Shown here: in pieces, positions 39,967 through 54,100 of the stretch
Layout: every line of letters starts with the position of its first letter
Numbering within the stretch: position 1 is the first letter of the stretch
Assembly (NCBI RefSeq): GCF_032118995.1
Contig: NC_092662.1
Location: 620,001-684,000 of the forward strand
DNA from: Asterias amurensis
Taxonomy: Eukaryota > Echinodermata > Asteroidea > Forcipulatida > Asteriidae
Length of the DNA stretch: 64,000 nt
Reading direction: 5' to 3'
Position numbers and translations under genes: made by a program
The notes under the pieces: generated by a model
The model's database searches: none
Seen by the model: the letters and a program-made list of their open reading frames with translations, nothing else
What the model was told of the DNA's origin: nothing

Positions 39967-42900
39967 ATGTCACTTACAACGAAAACTAAGATAGTTATCT
40001 TAGCCGGTGTATCAGCTCTGGCTGGTTTGATTTTGGCCACAAGTTACTTCAAACGTCGCAGACGGGGCCAGAGACAACGATTTCTGTCACCAAGATCAAA
40101 CCTTCCAGTTAGCAGCCATCATGACACACTTCACACAAATGGACGTGAGTGCACAATCTTAAGTCTTTCTTTAAATTTAACTCAGTCTTATTATTCATCC
40201 CTGACTATAAATTGGTTTTAAGCACTCCTCATACCCTTGCTGTTGTTGGTTTTTGTTATTGATGTGGTGGTGTTTGTTTGTTGAGAATTTTATATAGTTT
40301 TGCAAAGAACCTAGAAAACTAGAAGATTGATAGGTGACATTAGCTTGTGTTTAATCTTTTTGTTACTGTGTTTTACTTTCCAGCAGTTCCACAGACAAGT
40401 CGCACGCGGAGAGCCCTCATTAGCCCACAGGTGGAATCACCCAAAGGATTTGCGAGATTATCACGACTTTCCCGCTCCACTTCCCGTAAATCCATCATAT
40501 CAGCCATAGCATCAAGGACCTCCCATGCCTCCATGGTCAACGACAGTCTTAATGGCTCAGTAAATTCACTTCTCAGTGATGCAGCCTCGACTAAATCTGG
40601 CGAGAGGACTCCGACTAATGAACCGATTTCAGTTGAGAGACTTTTCCAGTTAGGTACGAAACTTTTAAGTATTTTGTAAAGCTGACTGACTGACAGTTAG
40701 ATAATGATGTCACTTTTATATTGGAAGAAGCTGACAAGTCCAGAGGTTGTTTGAACTCAAGATATTCTACATGTAACTTTGTCAACATCTTGGTTTTAAT
40801 GGTGTTCCTTTTGTTTAAACTGTACTTGAAGGCTTAACTTGTATTGCTACCCTTGAGTATCTTAGACTGTTGGTTGAAACATTTCTCTCACAGCAAAACA
40901 GGCCCAGTGAAAGTAATTTGTCTTGCAATAGTTTGATTTGTAAATTTCTTGATAATGCCAGTGTTGTCTTGATATCTTTTTGATGAATTTTTATATGATC
41001 TACCTTGATTTTCAGGTATGGAGTCATTTGATAATGCAGTGTCCTTCTGGGAGGACGCGATGGATCTTAGAGTCGTCCAAGACATTGAGGAAGATGGTAA
41101 CTCAGACGAGACAAGTAGGGTGAGTCTGAATGTCAATATTGTGAAAATTCGTTCCATTCTGAGTAAATTTGTCAACTTTCACATTGTACTGAATACTTGA
41201 TGACGTACAAAGGGTAGAACAAAGAACCCGTTCTGTGGAAAGAGCAAAAAGGAAGTTTGTAATCGCTTAGTTATAAAAAAACAACCACCCTTTTCATTCT
41301 CTTTATTTGGATAATCTCTCTCCCGAATGAAGCAACCGTAATAAGATTTTGACAAATTTTCCTCCTTTTTTGCACCAGGAAAGCAGCAAGACAGAGTTGA
41401 CGTACTCCTTGGAGAAACTCTTGACAAGTGTCTACCATCTTCAGGAGGAGTGCGAGGGTGTGGCACTCAGTATGCCTAATCTTGCCTTCACATCCTCCGA
41501 GATGCGAAGCATCGCTGATGAAATCTCAACGTTGAGAGAACAGAGAGAGAGGGATGCGGATGCGTCATCTACAGATTCCTTTGTCTCGGCAACAGAGGTA
41601 AGGATCTTTAAGCAAGACACTTGCCAATTGCTTCGTCCTTTGGATGGGACGTTAAGCCGTTGGTCCCATGTGTTGTGTAACGCATGTAAAAGAACCCAGT
41701 GCACTTATCGAAAAGAGAAGAGGTTTGCCCCGGTTTTCCTGGCTGTGGCTGCTGTATGCGCCGTAGCACTTTGTAAACCCTTATAAGATGCTACATAATT
41801 GGGTCTCAGAATCCATCACTACAATAACCTATCTTTCTGAAAGTTTATATATACTCAGCGCCTTGAGTACCTTATTTGGTAGATTCGTGCGCTATATAAG
41901 ACTTCGATATTATTCTTATTATTTTGAAAAAGAAGCAAAGAGAAGCTGATAGACAGGAGTCTTAAGATTTGTACAATGTGTACTGGAGTGCTGCTGATTG
42001 CTGAGAGACTTCGGGAGAATCTAAGACAAGAGTCAAAAAAGACAAAAATCGAGTAGGATTTGAAATTGTGCATAGTGGGAGTATAAGTAGGGTGAGGTTT
42101 GTGGCTACAAAATCTCTTTTGAGTTATGTTACTTCCGAGAAAAAAAACCTGTGGTTGATGACTTATGGCAAGGGATGCAGGAATGAACAGATGTAAGTGC
42201 TTCCCTGCATCTAACAACTTCAGCATATCTTGGGTATCTTGCCTAATCGTTAAGATTGCTCTCTCTCTCTCTTTAGTTAGAGGAGCTAGAACAAGAGTTG
42301 AGTGCTTCATCGTCAGGGCAGGTTTCTCCGTCTTCATCATCTGCCTCTTTAAGTAGCAAACCAAGACCAAGGAAGAATGAAGTTTATGAGAATTCTCTTC
42401 TTGCAGTCCGGGAAGGTGTTATCGAGTGTAGGAGAATAAGGTATTTTAGATCATTTTGAAACATGAACTATACCCAGCCAACATAGACACAAATCAAAAA
42501 CCATCTTTGAGAGGCATTTTGCAGGTAGTTGTTTTCACTCAATCCAAACAATCACATGGAGGAGGATTTGTGATAGTTCAGATGACAATTTACCAATAAT
42601 AAAGTTTTTATTTGAAGCGACCCTGCAGTAGTAAGCCTTGCAAATCCTAACAGGAAAAAAACAGAAGAGGGAACTAAGAGACTAACTTCAGAACAATGTT
42701 TTATACTATCAACAGCTCTCAAATGCTTGTTACCAAGTCAGTTTTTAAGTTAATATTTGTTTTGAGTATGAAATTTCAAAACGTGTACCTTCCCTGTATT
42801 TAAGACTTTTCTCCTATTGTTTACCGTTAATCTAGATTAGAGAGATTTTCATTATTACAAGTCTGTTTTTTCCCCTTGAAAGGACCAAGATGCTGCGCTG

Positions 42901-45102
42901 TCGTAGCGATGAAGATTTCCTTGCCAAATTGCACTGTATAAGATTAGCAATGACTTTGCTTCTTGAAGACCAGAGCATTGCTGACTGGTTTGTGCTGATG
43001 GGGAAGCAACTAATAGGCGACCTTCTCGTCAAAGCAAACTATGTAAGTTGAGTAAGAATAAATAATCGTACCTATTTCAAAAAAGAAAATGTTCTCTTTA
43101 CCAAAACTTGTGGACACTTAGAAGACTCTTACTTTCCTTTGCTTTGCAGGACACAGAAGAATTTGAAGAAGCATTTGATGAACTAATGAAATACGTCAGG
43201 GATCCACAGAATTTTAAGGAAATTGAGAAGGAACTTAGGGCAAGAAAGGTAAATTTATCTTGAATTATTCTAGGAACAGTTATACTTTACTAAATTGCCA
43301 GTTTGAATGGAGTTTAAAGCCATTGGACCCTTTCGGTACACAGATTTACAAATAATTTACAGGGTTTACTTTTTGAGAAAACAGTAAAACAATATAAATT
43401 CTCGTTGGCGAGAATTACGGATTTATTTTAAACACATGTCATGACACGGCGAAACGCGCGGAAACAAGAGTGGGTTTTCCCGTTATTTTCTCCCGACTCC
43501 GATGACCGATTGAGCCTAAATTTTCACAGGTTTGTTGTTTTATATATAAGTTGTGATACACCAAGTGTGGGACTTGGACAATACTGTTAACCGAAAGTGT
43601 ATAATGGCTTTAAGGAGTAAAATGATTTATAAGGCAACTTTGTCACAAACTTTCTTTACATTTTTGTAGGTTCGCTTCTTGTCCTTCTACGATATTGTCT
43701 TGGATTTCCTTCTCCTGGATGCATTCGATGATCTTGAAGACCCACCGACATCAATCACATGCGTCACACAAAACAGATGGTTATCAAACAGGGTCAAGGA
43801 AACAGTGAGTTACTTCCCCCCTCTCAAAGTTTATACAAAATTAATAGTGTTAGAATGATTTTTTTACACAAAATTGTCATAAGCAGCCACATGAATTGTG
43901 TCTCAGCTTACACTGGACATGAGCTCGAAGGGAATTTTTGTCTTACAACCAAAAAAAAAGATGAGAAAAATTGTCTTTGCTCTGAAGTTCCTTTTAAATA
44001 GTCTCCTTTTAAATATGAAATGTAATTTACAATGCACACAAATGTGAATGGTACCACTGTTAGATGTTTGCAAAGAAGAGTGTTCTGTTTTTTCTCCAGG
44101 CTCTCGTTTGTTTTTGATTATACTTTATGACTTAATTTTATGCAGGCCGTCTCTACAGCAGTGTGGTCTGTCCTAGCAGCTAAACGCAGAATGCTTAAGG
44201 TAAATGCCAAGGGCTTTAATTGGAGTCGGGAAAGTTGGAAACACCAGCAATTATGAAGTGAATCAATTTTAAAGTGATTAATTAAGTAAACAAGGACTGG
44301 CAAGGTTCTGGCACTTGATTCAATGACCAAGACTCAATTTCGTGGCTCTGCTGGGCTTATCACAAAACTCTGCACTTACACAGTGCCCTGTAAAGCACGT
44401 CATTCTGTGAGCTGTACGCACAACATTTTAAAATTGGGCCCGCTTTCAAAACTTGCTGATACCAACTGTCGGAACAGTTTATCAACTGTTTATTTTTTCC
44501 TAATAGAACCCTAAGGGTTTCTTGGCCAAGGTTTATCTGATATCTTACCATGTGACGCCAGCACTAGCGTGGGGCTTCCTTGGCTCAGACCACCATCTTA
44601 AACATCTGATGGAATTCTTCAAGGTAAGCGAGACTCCAGTTGCAGTTTATTTCATTTTGTTAATTGAGATCTTTCATCGAGGAACCATTCCTCGTATTGG
44701 ACATGCTTTTCACTATCTTGGTGCATAGTCACCAGTGATCATTGTCTACATTCTGTGGATGGGATGTCAGACCAGCACAGTATTATAATATTTGCAAATC
44801 AACAAAATTAAAACAAATGGAGAGAGAAGTTAAGAACAATGTTACCTGTTGGTCTACATGTCCAGAATATCCACAAAAGACTTTCAGTGTTTGATGTCCA
44901 AGAACTAACGACCACCCACAGATTCTCTATTGCACATTTCTTACTTTTCCAACTCCTCTTGCAGGATCAAGTGTTGGGCTTCTCACGGGATATGTTTTCG
45001 TTGCGGAAGTGTCGATATTCAAGTTTGGCAGAACTTGGAGATGACATCTTGGCACTGGCTAAACACTACAGCACAATAGCATCACAAAAGCTAAGTTCAT
45101 GA
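39967..45102 (+). CDS. MIGA: Mitoguardin (outer mitochondrial membrane fusion factor)
   Basis: Eleven coding exons: 39967-40144, 40384-40653, 41016-41119, 41379-41597, 42277-42440, 42883-43042, 43150-43248, 43670-43804, 44146-44199, 44507-44623, 44965-45102. They join to 545 aa. Residues 9-28 form one N-terminal membrane helix followed by KRRRRGQRQR, the outer-membrane anchor of the family. A Ser/Thr-rich linker follows, then the conserved C-terminal Miga domain (from about residue 280 on: HCIRLAMTLLLED, VRFLSFYDIVLDFLLLDAF, YHVTPALAWGF). SFVSATE at 251-257 fits a phospho-FFAT motif for binding ER VAP proteins, as in known mitoguardins. Family members promote mitochondrial fusion and ER-mitochondria contacts. 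Exon 2 begins at a CAGCAG tandem acceptor (40381-40386), so isoforms may differ by one residue. Vertebrates have two paralogues (MIGA1/2); which one this matches was not determined. Confidence 0.93.
41604..41935 (+). mobile_element. SINE in mitoguardin intron 4
   Basis: It lacks the tRNA head but has the shared body ('taagcaagacacttgccaat', 'cctttggatgggacgttaag', 'aaagaacccagtgcact', 'gccgtagcactttgtaaacc') and the 3' end 'cagcgccttgagtacc' ... 'gcgctatataagacttcgat' followed by TTA-rich tail. It starts about six bases into the intron, just behind the donor at 41598. Confidence 0.75.
42640..42775 (+). mobile_element. TTAA family A fragment in mitoguardin intron 5
   Basis: Only the block around 'tgttttatactatcaacagc', 'tcttaccaag'-like text and 'gttttgagta' remains. 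It is strongly diverged, with no clean ends. Confidence 0.5.
43314..43612 (-). mobile_element. TTAA-flanked element in mitoguardin intron 7
   Basis: TTAA at 43314-43317 and 43609-43612 bounds ends AGCCATTGGACCCTTTCGGT and ACCGAAAGTGTATAATGGCT, which are imperfect reverse complements. The interior 'ttttcacaggtttgttgttt' links it to family A, but the rest differs, so it is a separate subfamily. Confidence 0.8.
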
Positions 45103-45480
45103 TGAAAGTCAACTGCAATTTTAAAGTTATTTTATCATCGAAAAAATCCCAAGTGGTTCTGCAGCTAGTACGATTCATTATCATTTGTGTCAAGGCTTTC
45201 ATTTTTACTGATAAAGATTTTAACATATATTTTGCATGTTTGTCTATTATAAAAAATACTGTACTTACTTTTCATTTGGTATGGTTTCAAGGCTTTTCCC
45301 AGATTTGCAAAGCTCTGTGGATTGAGTTAAATTCCATTCATTAAGTCATGTTTTTATCAGACATTTTTTATTTCAAACAAAAAGGAATAATGACATACAG
45401 TTGCCAAAATGTTTTTAAAATCACCTTTATTGTCTACAAAAATTCAACATTACACATATCTACCTTAATATTCGCTGGTA

Positions 45481-45486
45481 AATAAA
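45481..45486 (+). terminator. Candidate poly(A) signal of mitoguardin
   Basis: AATAAA lies about 380 bases after the stop codon. No other perfect signal was noticed between them. Confidence 0.5.
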
Positions 45487-45869
45487 ACAATTGAAGAGAT
45501 CATATAAAAAAAGGCTCCGTATGAACTACATTAAAAAGTAAATAAATTGGACATCTATGCAATCAAATTCATTGATAATAATTATATTTGGTGCAATAAT
45601 AATGTAGGCAGTATTTGTAAAGGGAAAGACGTATAAATGTATTTTGAAAACTGAAATACAAGAAAAAGAAGAAAAGGTTCCTATTTGAAGTGAGATTTGA
45701 TCAGACAAAAACAACATTTGGTTGGAAGGCAGTGGATCACTCTCTATTTGTAACACAAAAATAATGGCTTGGGAATTATGTGTCGCTCCATGCCAAAACC
45801 AAGCACTTCTTGCCAAACTTGGTCGATTGCTCACAATTTGAGGTATTGCATGGTGAGGTATCAATATAT
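45487..45869. other. Intergenic, nothing recognised
   Basis: The 121-codon minus-strand open frame here (45526-45891) has no recognisable domain and partly overlaps the inverted-repeat element that follows. Confidence 0.4.
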
Positions 45870-46192
45870 ATTTGGTTTGTGGTAACACCATGTGTGTATC
45901 TACTTGCCAGGTAGAGTTTGTTCTTAGACAACTGTCTTTCTATATTATACTACCGTGGAGTAGAATTATCAGATCGTTACGATCCTATTTGCTTATGTAG
46001 TCGTCCCAGCCAATTTTCTATACCTTCCGCCTAGGTAGTAGATAAAAAGCAGGACAGTTCTTTTCAGAACTGAGAAGTCGCTTGAACAATCCGATAAATC
46101 ATCTCCGCGGTAGTAGAATATAGTCAGACAGTTCTTTAAAGAACTAACTCTACCTGGTAAGTAGACACACACACGGTGTTACCACAAAAACA
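45870..46192. mobile_element. ~320-bp element with long imperfect inverted repeats
   Basis: The left ~90 bases ('ttggtttgtggtaacaccat', 'ctacttgccaggtagagtt', 'actgtctttctatattatac') are complementary to the right ~90 ('aactctacctggtaagtag', 'acacggtgttaccacaa'), with mismatches. There is no open frame. Confidence 0.75.
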
Positions 46193-47944
46193 ATATGTAT
46201 TGCTCACAATTGTTTCATATTGTTGAATGAGCCAGCGTTTCGAGATTGATTTCTTGGTTTTTCGGAGGGAACATTTTCTCAGGATTTTTTTTTTCCGTTC
46301 TGCAACTTCTTGATGATGAATATGTAACTGAAATCCATCTCATTATAATACTTTGTACCTTCACTTTATAGCTCTTTAAAAGCACACTTGGCCATACACA
46401 GAATTCATTTGGTTTGGATGTTGAGTACTGAATCCATTAAAAAACGAGAAGATGGAGTTTGGAGTAAATCAGTAAACAGGGTAATTTTTACGTCTTTGGT
46501 AAAAAAAAACATTACTGTACATTCCATTTGAAAAATATGTGTTGCTACTTTTTGTTCAAACCAATAATAACTATTGAGCGTACACAGCAAAATGCTTAAG
46601 AAAAATACATCTTAATTTAAGAGTTGTTAAAAAACTTACAAAAGAATAAAATATGTAATACTGTCAGGAGTTTGTATAAGCCCTCGATACAAAGTAGTTT
46701 TATAAAAAGGAATTGAAATTCTTTTCAACGAAAGATTAATGCATTTTGGTTTTCTCTTAAAAAAGCTTTGTCTATTAAGGAAAACAAATCACACAAAAAC
46801 AGAAAGTTCCCAGCACACTTCTATAAACTTAAATATTGCTTACTTCTTTAGTAAACAGTCAAAACCGTTCTAGTGTTAGAGGTGTTTTCTTCAGAGTGGA
46901 ATAAAGTGAATGAACAAAACTCAGTTTCTTTGTGTGAACTTCTTTTGTCTATTGAAAAAAATGATAGAGTAGTCGACAGAAAAGAAATATTTCAGCACCT
47001 CTAATTGGCACAGAATCAAAGAATTCCAGCGTCACAAATCAATGTTTTTAAGGATGGCAAGAAAATGAAAGTGACATTTTTAAAAAAAAACAGAGGCGGC
47101 ACAATCATCTCCTGTTGTGATAATTGATCAATTTGTGATGTAATTGCAAAAATATCAGACACTATATGCGTGAGTTTGAAACTGTCCAAATGTACCTCTT
47201 GTAAAGCGCGCTGAGATACCATTTTTTTGCATGAAGCATTTTTGTTCAAATACAACAATTTGGGGGGAAAAAATAAAAATAAAGATAACTTCACTTTGAA
47301 GCCAATGTGGCTAAGGCCAAGGTCAATAAATGTTCAATAAAAGACTTGTAAGTAAGATAACATAAATAAATAAATAATAGTAAACAAGTTTATCTAGAGA
47401 CATTCTCAGAGCTGCTTAGATGACGAACCTGTTGACCAACCTCAACAATGTTTTAAGATACACATGAAAAATTAAAATGCACTTTAATCTTTGAAAAAAA
47501 AAAAAAATTCTCTGAAAGATGGATACTTCCCCCCAAACACTCCCCCGAGCCCTCCCCCCCCCAAAAAACTTTGTTTTCCTGTGACCGTATGGTTGCCGGT
47601 GCTTACCAACTTCATTAACTTCAGTCGAGCATCCCTGCTCATGGAGGTCCAAGTATCAACTCTTTGCAACAGCTGATAGTGAAACAACTCCTTCAAGGAA
47701 GTACGAAGCTGTGACACCAAGTGATGACCATCTTATTCACTCCTTAGCAACACATCAGAGTACTTCCAACATCAACTTCCTCATACTTGTGAATCAGAAT
47801 AAGTTTCCCTTTGTACTTGCTACAAATCTGTCTTCAAATACAGGCACTTACAGTAACAGGTTGCATATAAAAAGGCACATTTTAACAACTTTGAACCTTT
47901 CACTTCTCAGGTCAACCCGGACCAATCCTTATAGTCCTGTGAAC
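46193..47944. other. Intergenic, no gene recognised
   Basis: AT-rich sequence with homopolymer A, T and C tracts (for example around 47497 and 47550) and no supported exon on either strand. Confidence 0.45.
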
Positions 47945-48119
47945 AGACCTTATGCACTTGACGTCTTTAGAATAGGGCGCCCTCTCACAAGGCCAAGGAG
48001 CCTCCTCATTGGCCGACCCTGTGTGCGACACATATAGCGTACAAAATTGTGCATTTCCATAGTTTTCTCATCGTTTAACCTGTAAGATGGCGGCTGAATG
48101 ACGTCAATGCATAAGGTCT
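47945..48119. mobile_element. Inverted-repeat element with CRE and YY1-like motif, next to the SAPCD2 stop
   Basis: 'agaccttatgcacttgacgt' (47945 on) is complementary to 'gacgtcaatgcataaggtct' (48100-48119) with one mismatch. It contains TGACGTCA at 48099-48106 and AAGATGGCGGC near 48087. It ends 11 bases short of the SAPCD2 stop codon, so it probably forms part of that 3' UTR. It is related to 2467-2683. Confidence 0.75.
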
Positions 48120-48130
48120 TTTACCTTTCA

Positions 48131-51100
48131 TCAGATGAAAGTTGTGTTGTTTGCTATCTCACTGATGGGTTTCTTGCCTCTGGATTCAAACAGCTGTCTA
48201 ATGAGGGCTGCCTTGTCTTTTTCCAGCTGGGTTATCAATTCACTTTTCTGTGACACCTCCTATTGAAAAAATAATAGTACTAAATTAAACAAATTGTTTT
48301 CAAAGTTCAAAAGTTATGAGAAGTAACAATAAAACACAAGTGTACAGTTTCTTTTAGAAAGTCTTAAGAATTTATCTTTTGTGAATGACAAACTGAACCC
48401 CCCCCCAAAGTTCATAGTTTGATCTTGAAATGGTTTTCTTGTTACATCATCATCATTTAGCTGAATTAATCTTTAAACAAAAAATGCAAATCTGATTGTT
48501 GTTAGTAGTAAATTTTAATCACAAGATTTTGCACCAAGTTGATTATTTCATCCTGTAAGTTAAAAACAAAAAACAAAAATTACAAAGATTTAGATTACTG
48601 ACTCTAAATCATCCTTTACATCATCAAATGCAAATCTGACCTTGGTAAGTAGTCTATTTTGATCCCGAAGTTTTGCTACAAGTTTGTCGTTTCCACTTCC
48701 ACTGCTAGATGTGCTGCTTGGACGTAGCTTTGTTGGCGCCGATTGTGAGGGCTGAAACTTACTCATAGCGAGGTTCATATGATCTGGAAAGTCCTACGAC
48801 AGGTTTTAAAAAAAAAGGGTTAAGCGAGAAAATGGAACACAATTTCTTAGTAGCTAGCAACAAGAAAGAATTTTGCAAAGGGCGTTGTATAGTACTTTCT
48901 TTACTTCAATGCACAATGATCCTGCCATGTAGCCATAGCTAGTAGCCACCAACTACGACATGCCTTAGTCTTTTTTATGTAACACAAGCCACTCCGCGAA
49001 AACACATACCTATGAAAATTTGGGCTTCATAGTGTATTTTTTTAAGGTTGTTTATACACTGTTCATGAATATGACTTCATTTTACAGATGGAAATATTTC
49101 ACAGAAAAAAAAGGTTCTAATATGAAACTTCATTATCAGTAAGCTTTTAAGCTAAAACAGTGATGTTTTTTGTCTTCATCATACCTGTATAGTATCTTTC
49201 TAAACAAAGTTTAAGCAATTCCTTTTCACTGAGAGGTCATAACCAGCAAAGGTAACACAATCTGTTCCCTCCAAGATTTATGCACCACTTACAAGGTTAA
49301 AAATACAAAGTAAAAACCAACCTTCTCTGGGTTTTCCATTAGATGTGTGAGTTGTTTATTGATCTCAAGAATCCTTGCAACACGATAGGCCAAACGGTCT
49401 TGTTGTCCTGACGATAAGGTGTCCTAAAAGGAAACAAACAAAGATGAAAAACACTTAAACATGAGTAAACAAAATTGCTAATGTTTAGATTCAGCATCCC
49501 AGTTTTGCGTTTCTACTTCATCAATTCAAAGTTATTAATTTGGCATGTACAAGTGTAAATTACAACTTGAAAAAGGGGTGAAATATGTCAAAAGTAAGCT
49601 TGAAGAACAGGGGTTCTGTACTTGTGTACCTAATAATGAACAAAGATACTAAGAACTTTGTCTGAAGTTTATGGTTTTGCTTCAGCCATTGATTGTGGCT
49701 GTGTTGGAAGGATACAAAACCAATACAAGTACATGCGGTAAATAACCTAGCCTTTCCTGAAGACTCAGACTGACAAATATAACTTCAAATTACTAATCTT
49801 ACCTCTCCATGGGTAAACTGTGAGTTCCCAGAGTACCCAGGCTGTCTTTGCCTGACGTAGGCTAGCTGCCTCTGGTACCAGTCTTTTGCTCTATCAGCTA
49901 CCTCTAACCCTTGTAGTAGTACATCTCGCTCCTTCTCTAACTGTTTCATCCGTTTCAACTAAAGAAAAGGTGACAGATACAAGAATGAGAAGATACTCAA
50001 AAATCAATTTGCAGAAACTCAGGCAAATACATTTTGGCATGATTTCAAAACAACTATTTGTTTTCAACTCACTGCTCAGTATGAACAAAGTCAATTTTCA
50101 GATAAAGGCCTGAAGTTTCTCATATATGTGATAGGAGAATCAGTATTCTTATCAGTTAGTGACTTACACTACAACACCTCTTTTCCTTCAATAACTACCA
50201 GGGACACACCCATCCATGAGGTAAAAATACACCTGTCTCCTACTCAATTAATCACTGCAGAACAAATTGTTAAAGATTTCTTAAAACACACATGAACATG
50301 AAATTCAGCTGATGAAATTATCTCAATATTTCAGAGACTGATGATGACAGACAGGATGTTTATGGCTTCACTGCAACCCACGGACAAATAGAAAGTTAAG
50401 ATCACGGTGAAAATTTTAAACACTCAATATTTAAGGGTTTTCAGAACAGATTCATTACAAAGTCCATAAATAATTCGTGCACGGTCTTTTCTGAATGAAA
50501 GAATGTAAAAAGACAGATCTACTTATTTTACTAAAAGTGAAACTTTTCTTAGTATTGTTAGAAATTAGAACTTATTAGATCTAGTATGATTAAATTATGA
50601 CAGGTGTATTAACAGGTCAATATTTTCCCCTTATTTCCCCACTCTTTGGCAATATGCTGAGTCAAGAAGATTGTTGACTTTAAACTGACAAAATATGGTT
50701 TTGATTAACTTTCCCAACAAGTGTGGACTGCATGCTGGTGCACATTGTTTGGATACATAACAAAATGCCAAAGTATTTGCACCACAAACAAACCCCCCTA
50801 CTATTGTGTGACCTCTGGTTTTAAGATTTCACAGAAAACAATGTTATCATAATTAACTTCCAAATGTTTTTAATTTAAACTCTTGTGATAACACTTTCAT
50901 ACTTCGCCTGACTCTTGTTATTACAAAAAGTTAAAAGTGGTTTATAAAAAAGTGTGGATTTGAACATGTGAAGTGGATTAACTCAAAGGTTAAGAATTTC
51001 CTTTTTGATGTGAATTGCTTGGGTCAATTAGGCAAGTGTTCATGCATGAAACCCTGGGGGGTTGGAGGAACAACCTTTGTTGACCTTTCTTGAAAATGTG

Positions 51101-54100
51101 TTCATATAAAAATAAAACATGCATAGCAACATTTCATTGATAATGTACAGCATGAGAAATTGAGTTGAAAAGTAGTTTGAAGAGAAGGGATTATTTTTCT
51201 TGTTGATAAATACACTTTGGCCAAGGTTTGTCATACGATCCCTGTTTAACTTTACAGGAAACAGTTATTGTTTACACAGGTTTGGAGAGGATAGTTATAT
51301 CATATAAAAAATATTGAGAGAAACACACGGAAACGGTAAGATCCACAACAAGTTTAAAACTAAAAATGAAAGTTAATCAAGATTGCTAATTGATGACTAC
51401 ATGAGTTAATGTACTCGATACATTTTGTCAAAAACACGCACAACATTCAACATAATGGAAAGATATCGTCTTAAAACTTCAAAGAAATGCTGTTTAGAAA
51501 ATTATCTCTTTGCATTTGAAACATGCTGGTGTTGATTTTCTCTGTTAACTTAAATCAAGATACCATAGACCAATGAGAGGCATGTTTCTCTTACAAAATG
51601 ACTCACAAAATGTTTTTCTTTCTGATTAGGACGCTTGAACACAGAACCATTCTTGTCGGACAACCATACCTCTGGTGGTTGCCAACATGACTTGGCAACA
51701 TGATTTGGATCAGCAAACAAAAGTTCTTTCATTGTGATAAATTAACTGAGTTGGTTACACACTTTGTGCAGCAGCAGGCTCCACGCATTGTATACCGTAA
51801 ACGCATCCTGATAAAAGGACATTTTAAGAATGAGTCTTTACAGACATGTGAGATGGATTACAAATTTTAGGTTCTCGTGTTTTTACACAGTTCACAAATC
51901 ATGTACCACTTTAAGATCATAGTGTGATTAAATTTCTTGAAACTGTCTTCATATTTCGCTTGTTTGGCTGTGTATAAAAACAGTTTTATGGGCGACCCTT
52001 TCAGGAATTTCCAGCTTTCCCCTGTTTTAAACATCCTGGATTTAATTAACCCAACTTTTTTTGAAGTTTTATCTTCAATATCTTTCCAGTTTAGAGAATG
52101 AAATTCTAATTGTATGGGAAAACATACTTGTTTTGTTTAACGAGCATCATCCGCGCCAAGGTAAATCACAAACAAAAAGAAAAGAATTAAAGGCGTATGT
52201 TATTCCTCCCCAAGTTGAGATTTCCAACAGATACCATTAAAGATCAACCTGAGTTCACAAATCACAAATAAAACCAGTTTATTCAACTTTCTAGATTGCA
52301 CATACAGCTCTGAGAACCAAGCTTTTTAAAAAGTAAAAAAAAACATCCTAAAAAGTTGAAGAACTCTGCTATTAATCTGAAACCTTGCAGATTCAAAGTT
52401 AGGTGTTTTAAATAACCTTTGAATGTTGAATAGAGTGGCAATTTATCCTGATTCAGTTCCCATCTCAGTTTTCATCACCCTGACCCATGAACCCTTTAGG
52501 TTTCATTCCAGTGATTAATCCCAAATCTTCTAACATGTTTTATATTTATACAATTTAACAGCAAAGAACAAATGAGCATTAGGCCAAAAGTAAGATCAGA
52601 TTTCCAAATCAAGCCTGGATTCAATTTGACAAATCTATTTATTCCCAGAATCTGCTGAACTTGCACTTATGCTAACATCAGCGTCAGATTTCTACCACCG
52701 CAAAGACATTCCTCAGCCACCTTAAGAGTTTGTCCAAGTTTAAGTTTCAGGGTAGGTTTCGACCACAAAAATGTGGCTTTTGATCAAGCCCCCCATTAAA
52801 CTTTGCTCTGTGACCAAAGCAAACAAACAGAGAAACTATGCACTTGTTACACCACAGTGTTTTGAATAACTGCATACCAGGGCTATGTGTACCAAGTTTT
52901 AATGTGAATAGTCTATTTCAAGCAGCATGATGTCCCCGATACGGTAACAAATGCAATCTAAATCTTAGCGTAGGATTTATAAAGCGTAGGATCAATATAA
53001 ACCACAATGGAAACTGACTGACTGATTTAAAATCATAATAAAATAAAACATTTATAACAACAACAGGTACTCATACAAATTTAAAATCTACTCTGCCAGT
53101 GAACACATATACATATTCACTAAATTCTTTTGACCACAAATAAAACAATCTTCAAGGACATTTTATAGCACAAGAACTCATTTTAAATATCAAAATAACT
53201 GCCGGGGAAATTATTATGTATTTTAAGGAACAAATTTACTAGAATCTTTTCACCCCTCTGACCCCTCATAAATATTCATCTTTACTCAAAACCCACGCTG
53301 TTCAAGTGCTTACTACACCCAGAGGAAACCAATATGCCAAGAGCAAACCCCTTTCTCTTCCATTTCTATAAGATTACACAAAGCATGAATATCACTACCC
53401 CCAATAATATCCCAGACACCACCCAGACAAAAACACAAAAGGCCCGAGGTGGTTCTACAGTGCTCCTTTTGTCTGACCCCCATTAAACATTAATGGGAAA
53501 CAATACCAAGCCCTATCGATTTCACTCAGGGTGGAAGTTGGCAGCTTTTCGCTGGGAATTGTGTAATCCGATCAGCCACTGCTTGGCTTTCGAGGAGGGT
53601 AAAACACCTCATGTTTGCTGAGGATTCAACTAAAATCAACCCCTTCTGTTAGAATGTGTCTTCCTTTTGCTTCTTAGCACCCACTAGTGTTTGTAGTCTT
53701 GCTTCTTCCAAGTTATGTTGTCTCAAAAAGTTAGTAATAAGTAGTCACGAGGAATGATAGCACCATCTAGCAGCAACAATTTGTTTTTTATGACCTGATG
53801 TATTTGTGACCACAAGACTGAAAGGGGTCTTGGAATAAGACTTTGAATAATTTTGTTTGTGAATACCTAAATCTGTTTGTAAGTTGTAACAGGACCTTAA
53901 ACTAACTGACATATTGTTGCAGCAATAACAAAACATTCTGGAATTCAGTTTTGATTCATTTAAGAAGCAAAGAAGGGATAGACATGTTCGGACATGCTAG
54001 ACAAAAGGGGATCCTATGAAGTAAATTGTCTGTATACACACATGCATCAAGATAATCCAACTTCCTTGTCAATAACACCAGTGTCCGAATCCTCCATCCA

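Noticed and set aside
47416-47720. Glycine-rich minus-strand open frames
   Set aside because: They are driven by C and A homopolymer tracts and have no domain or splice context.
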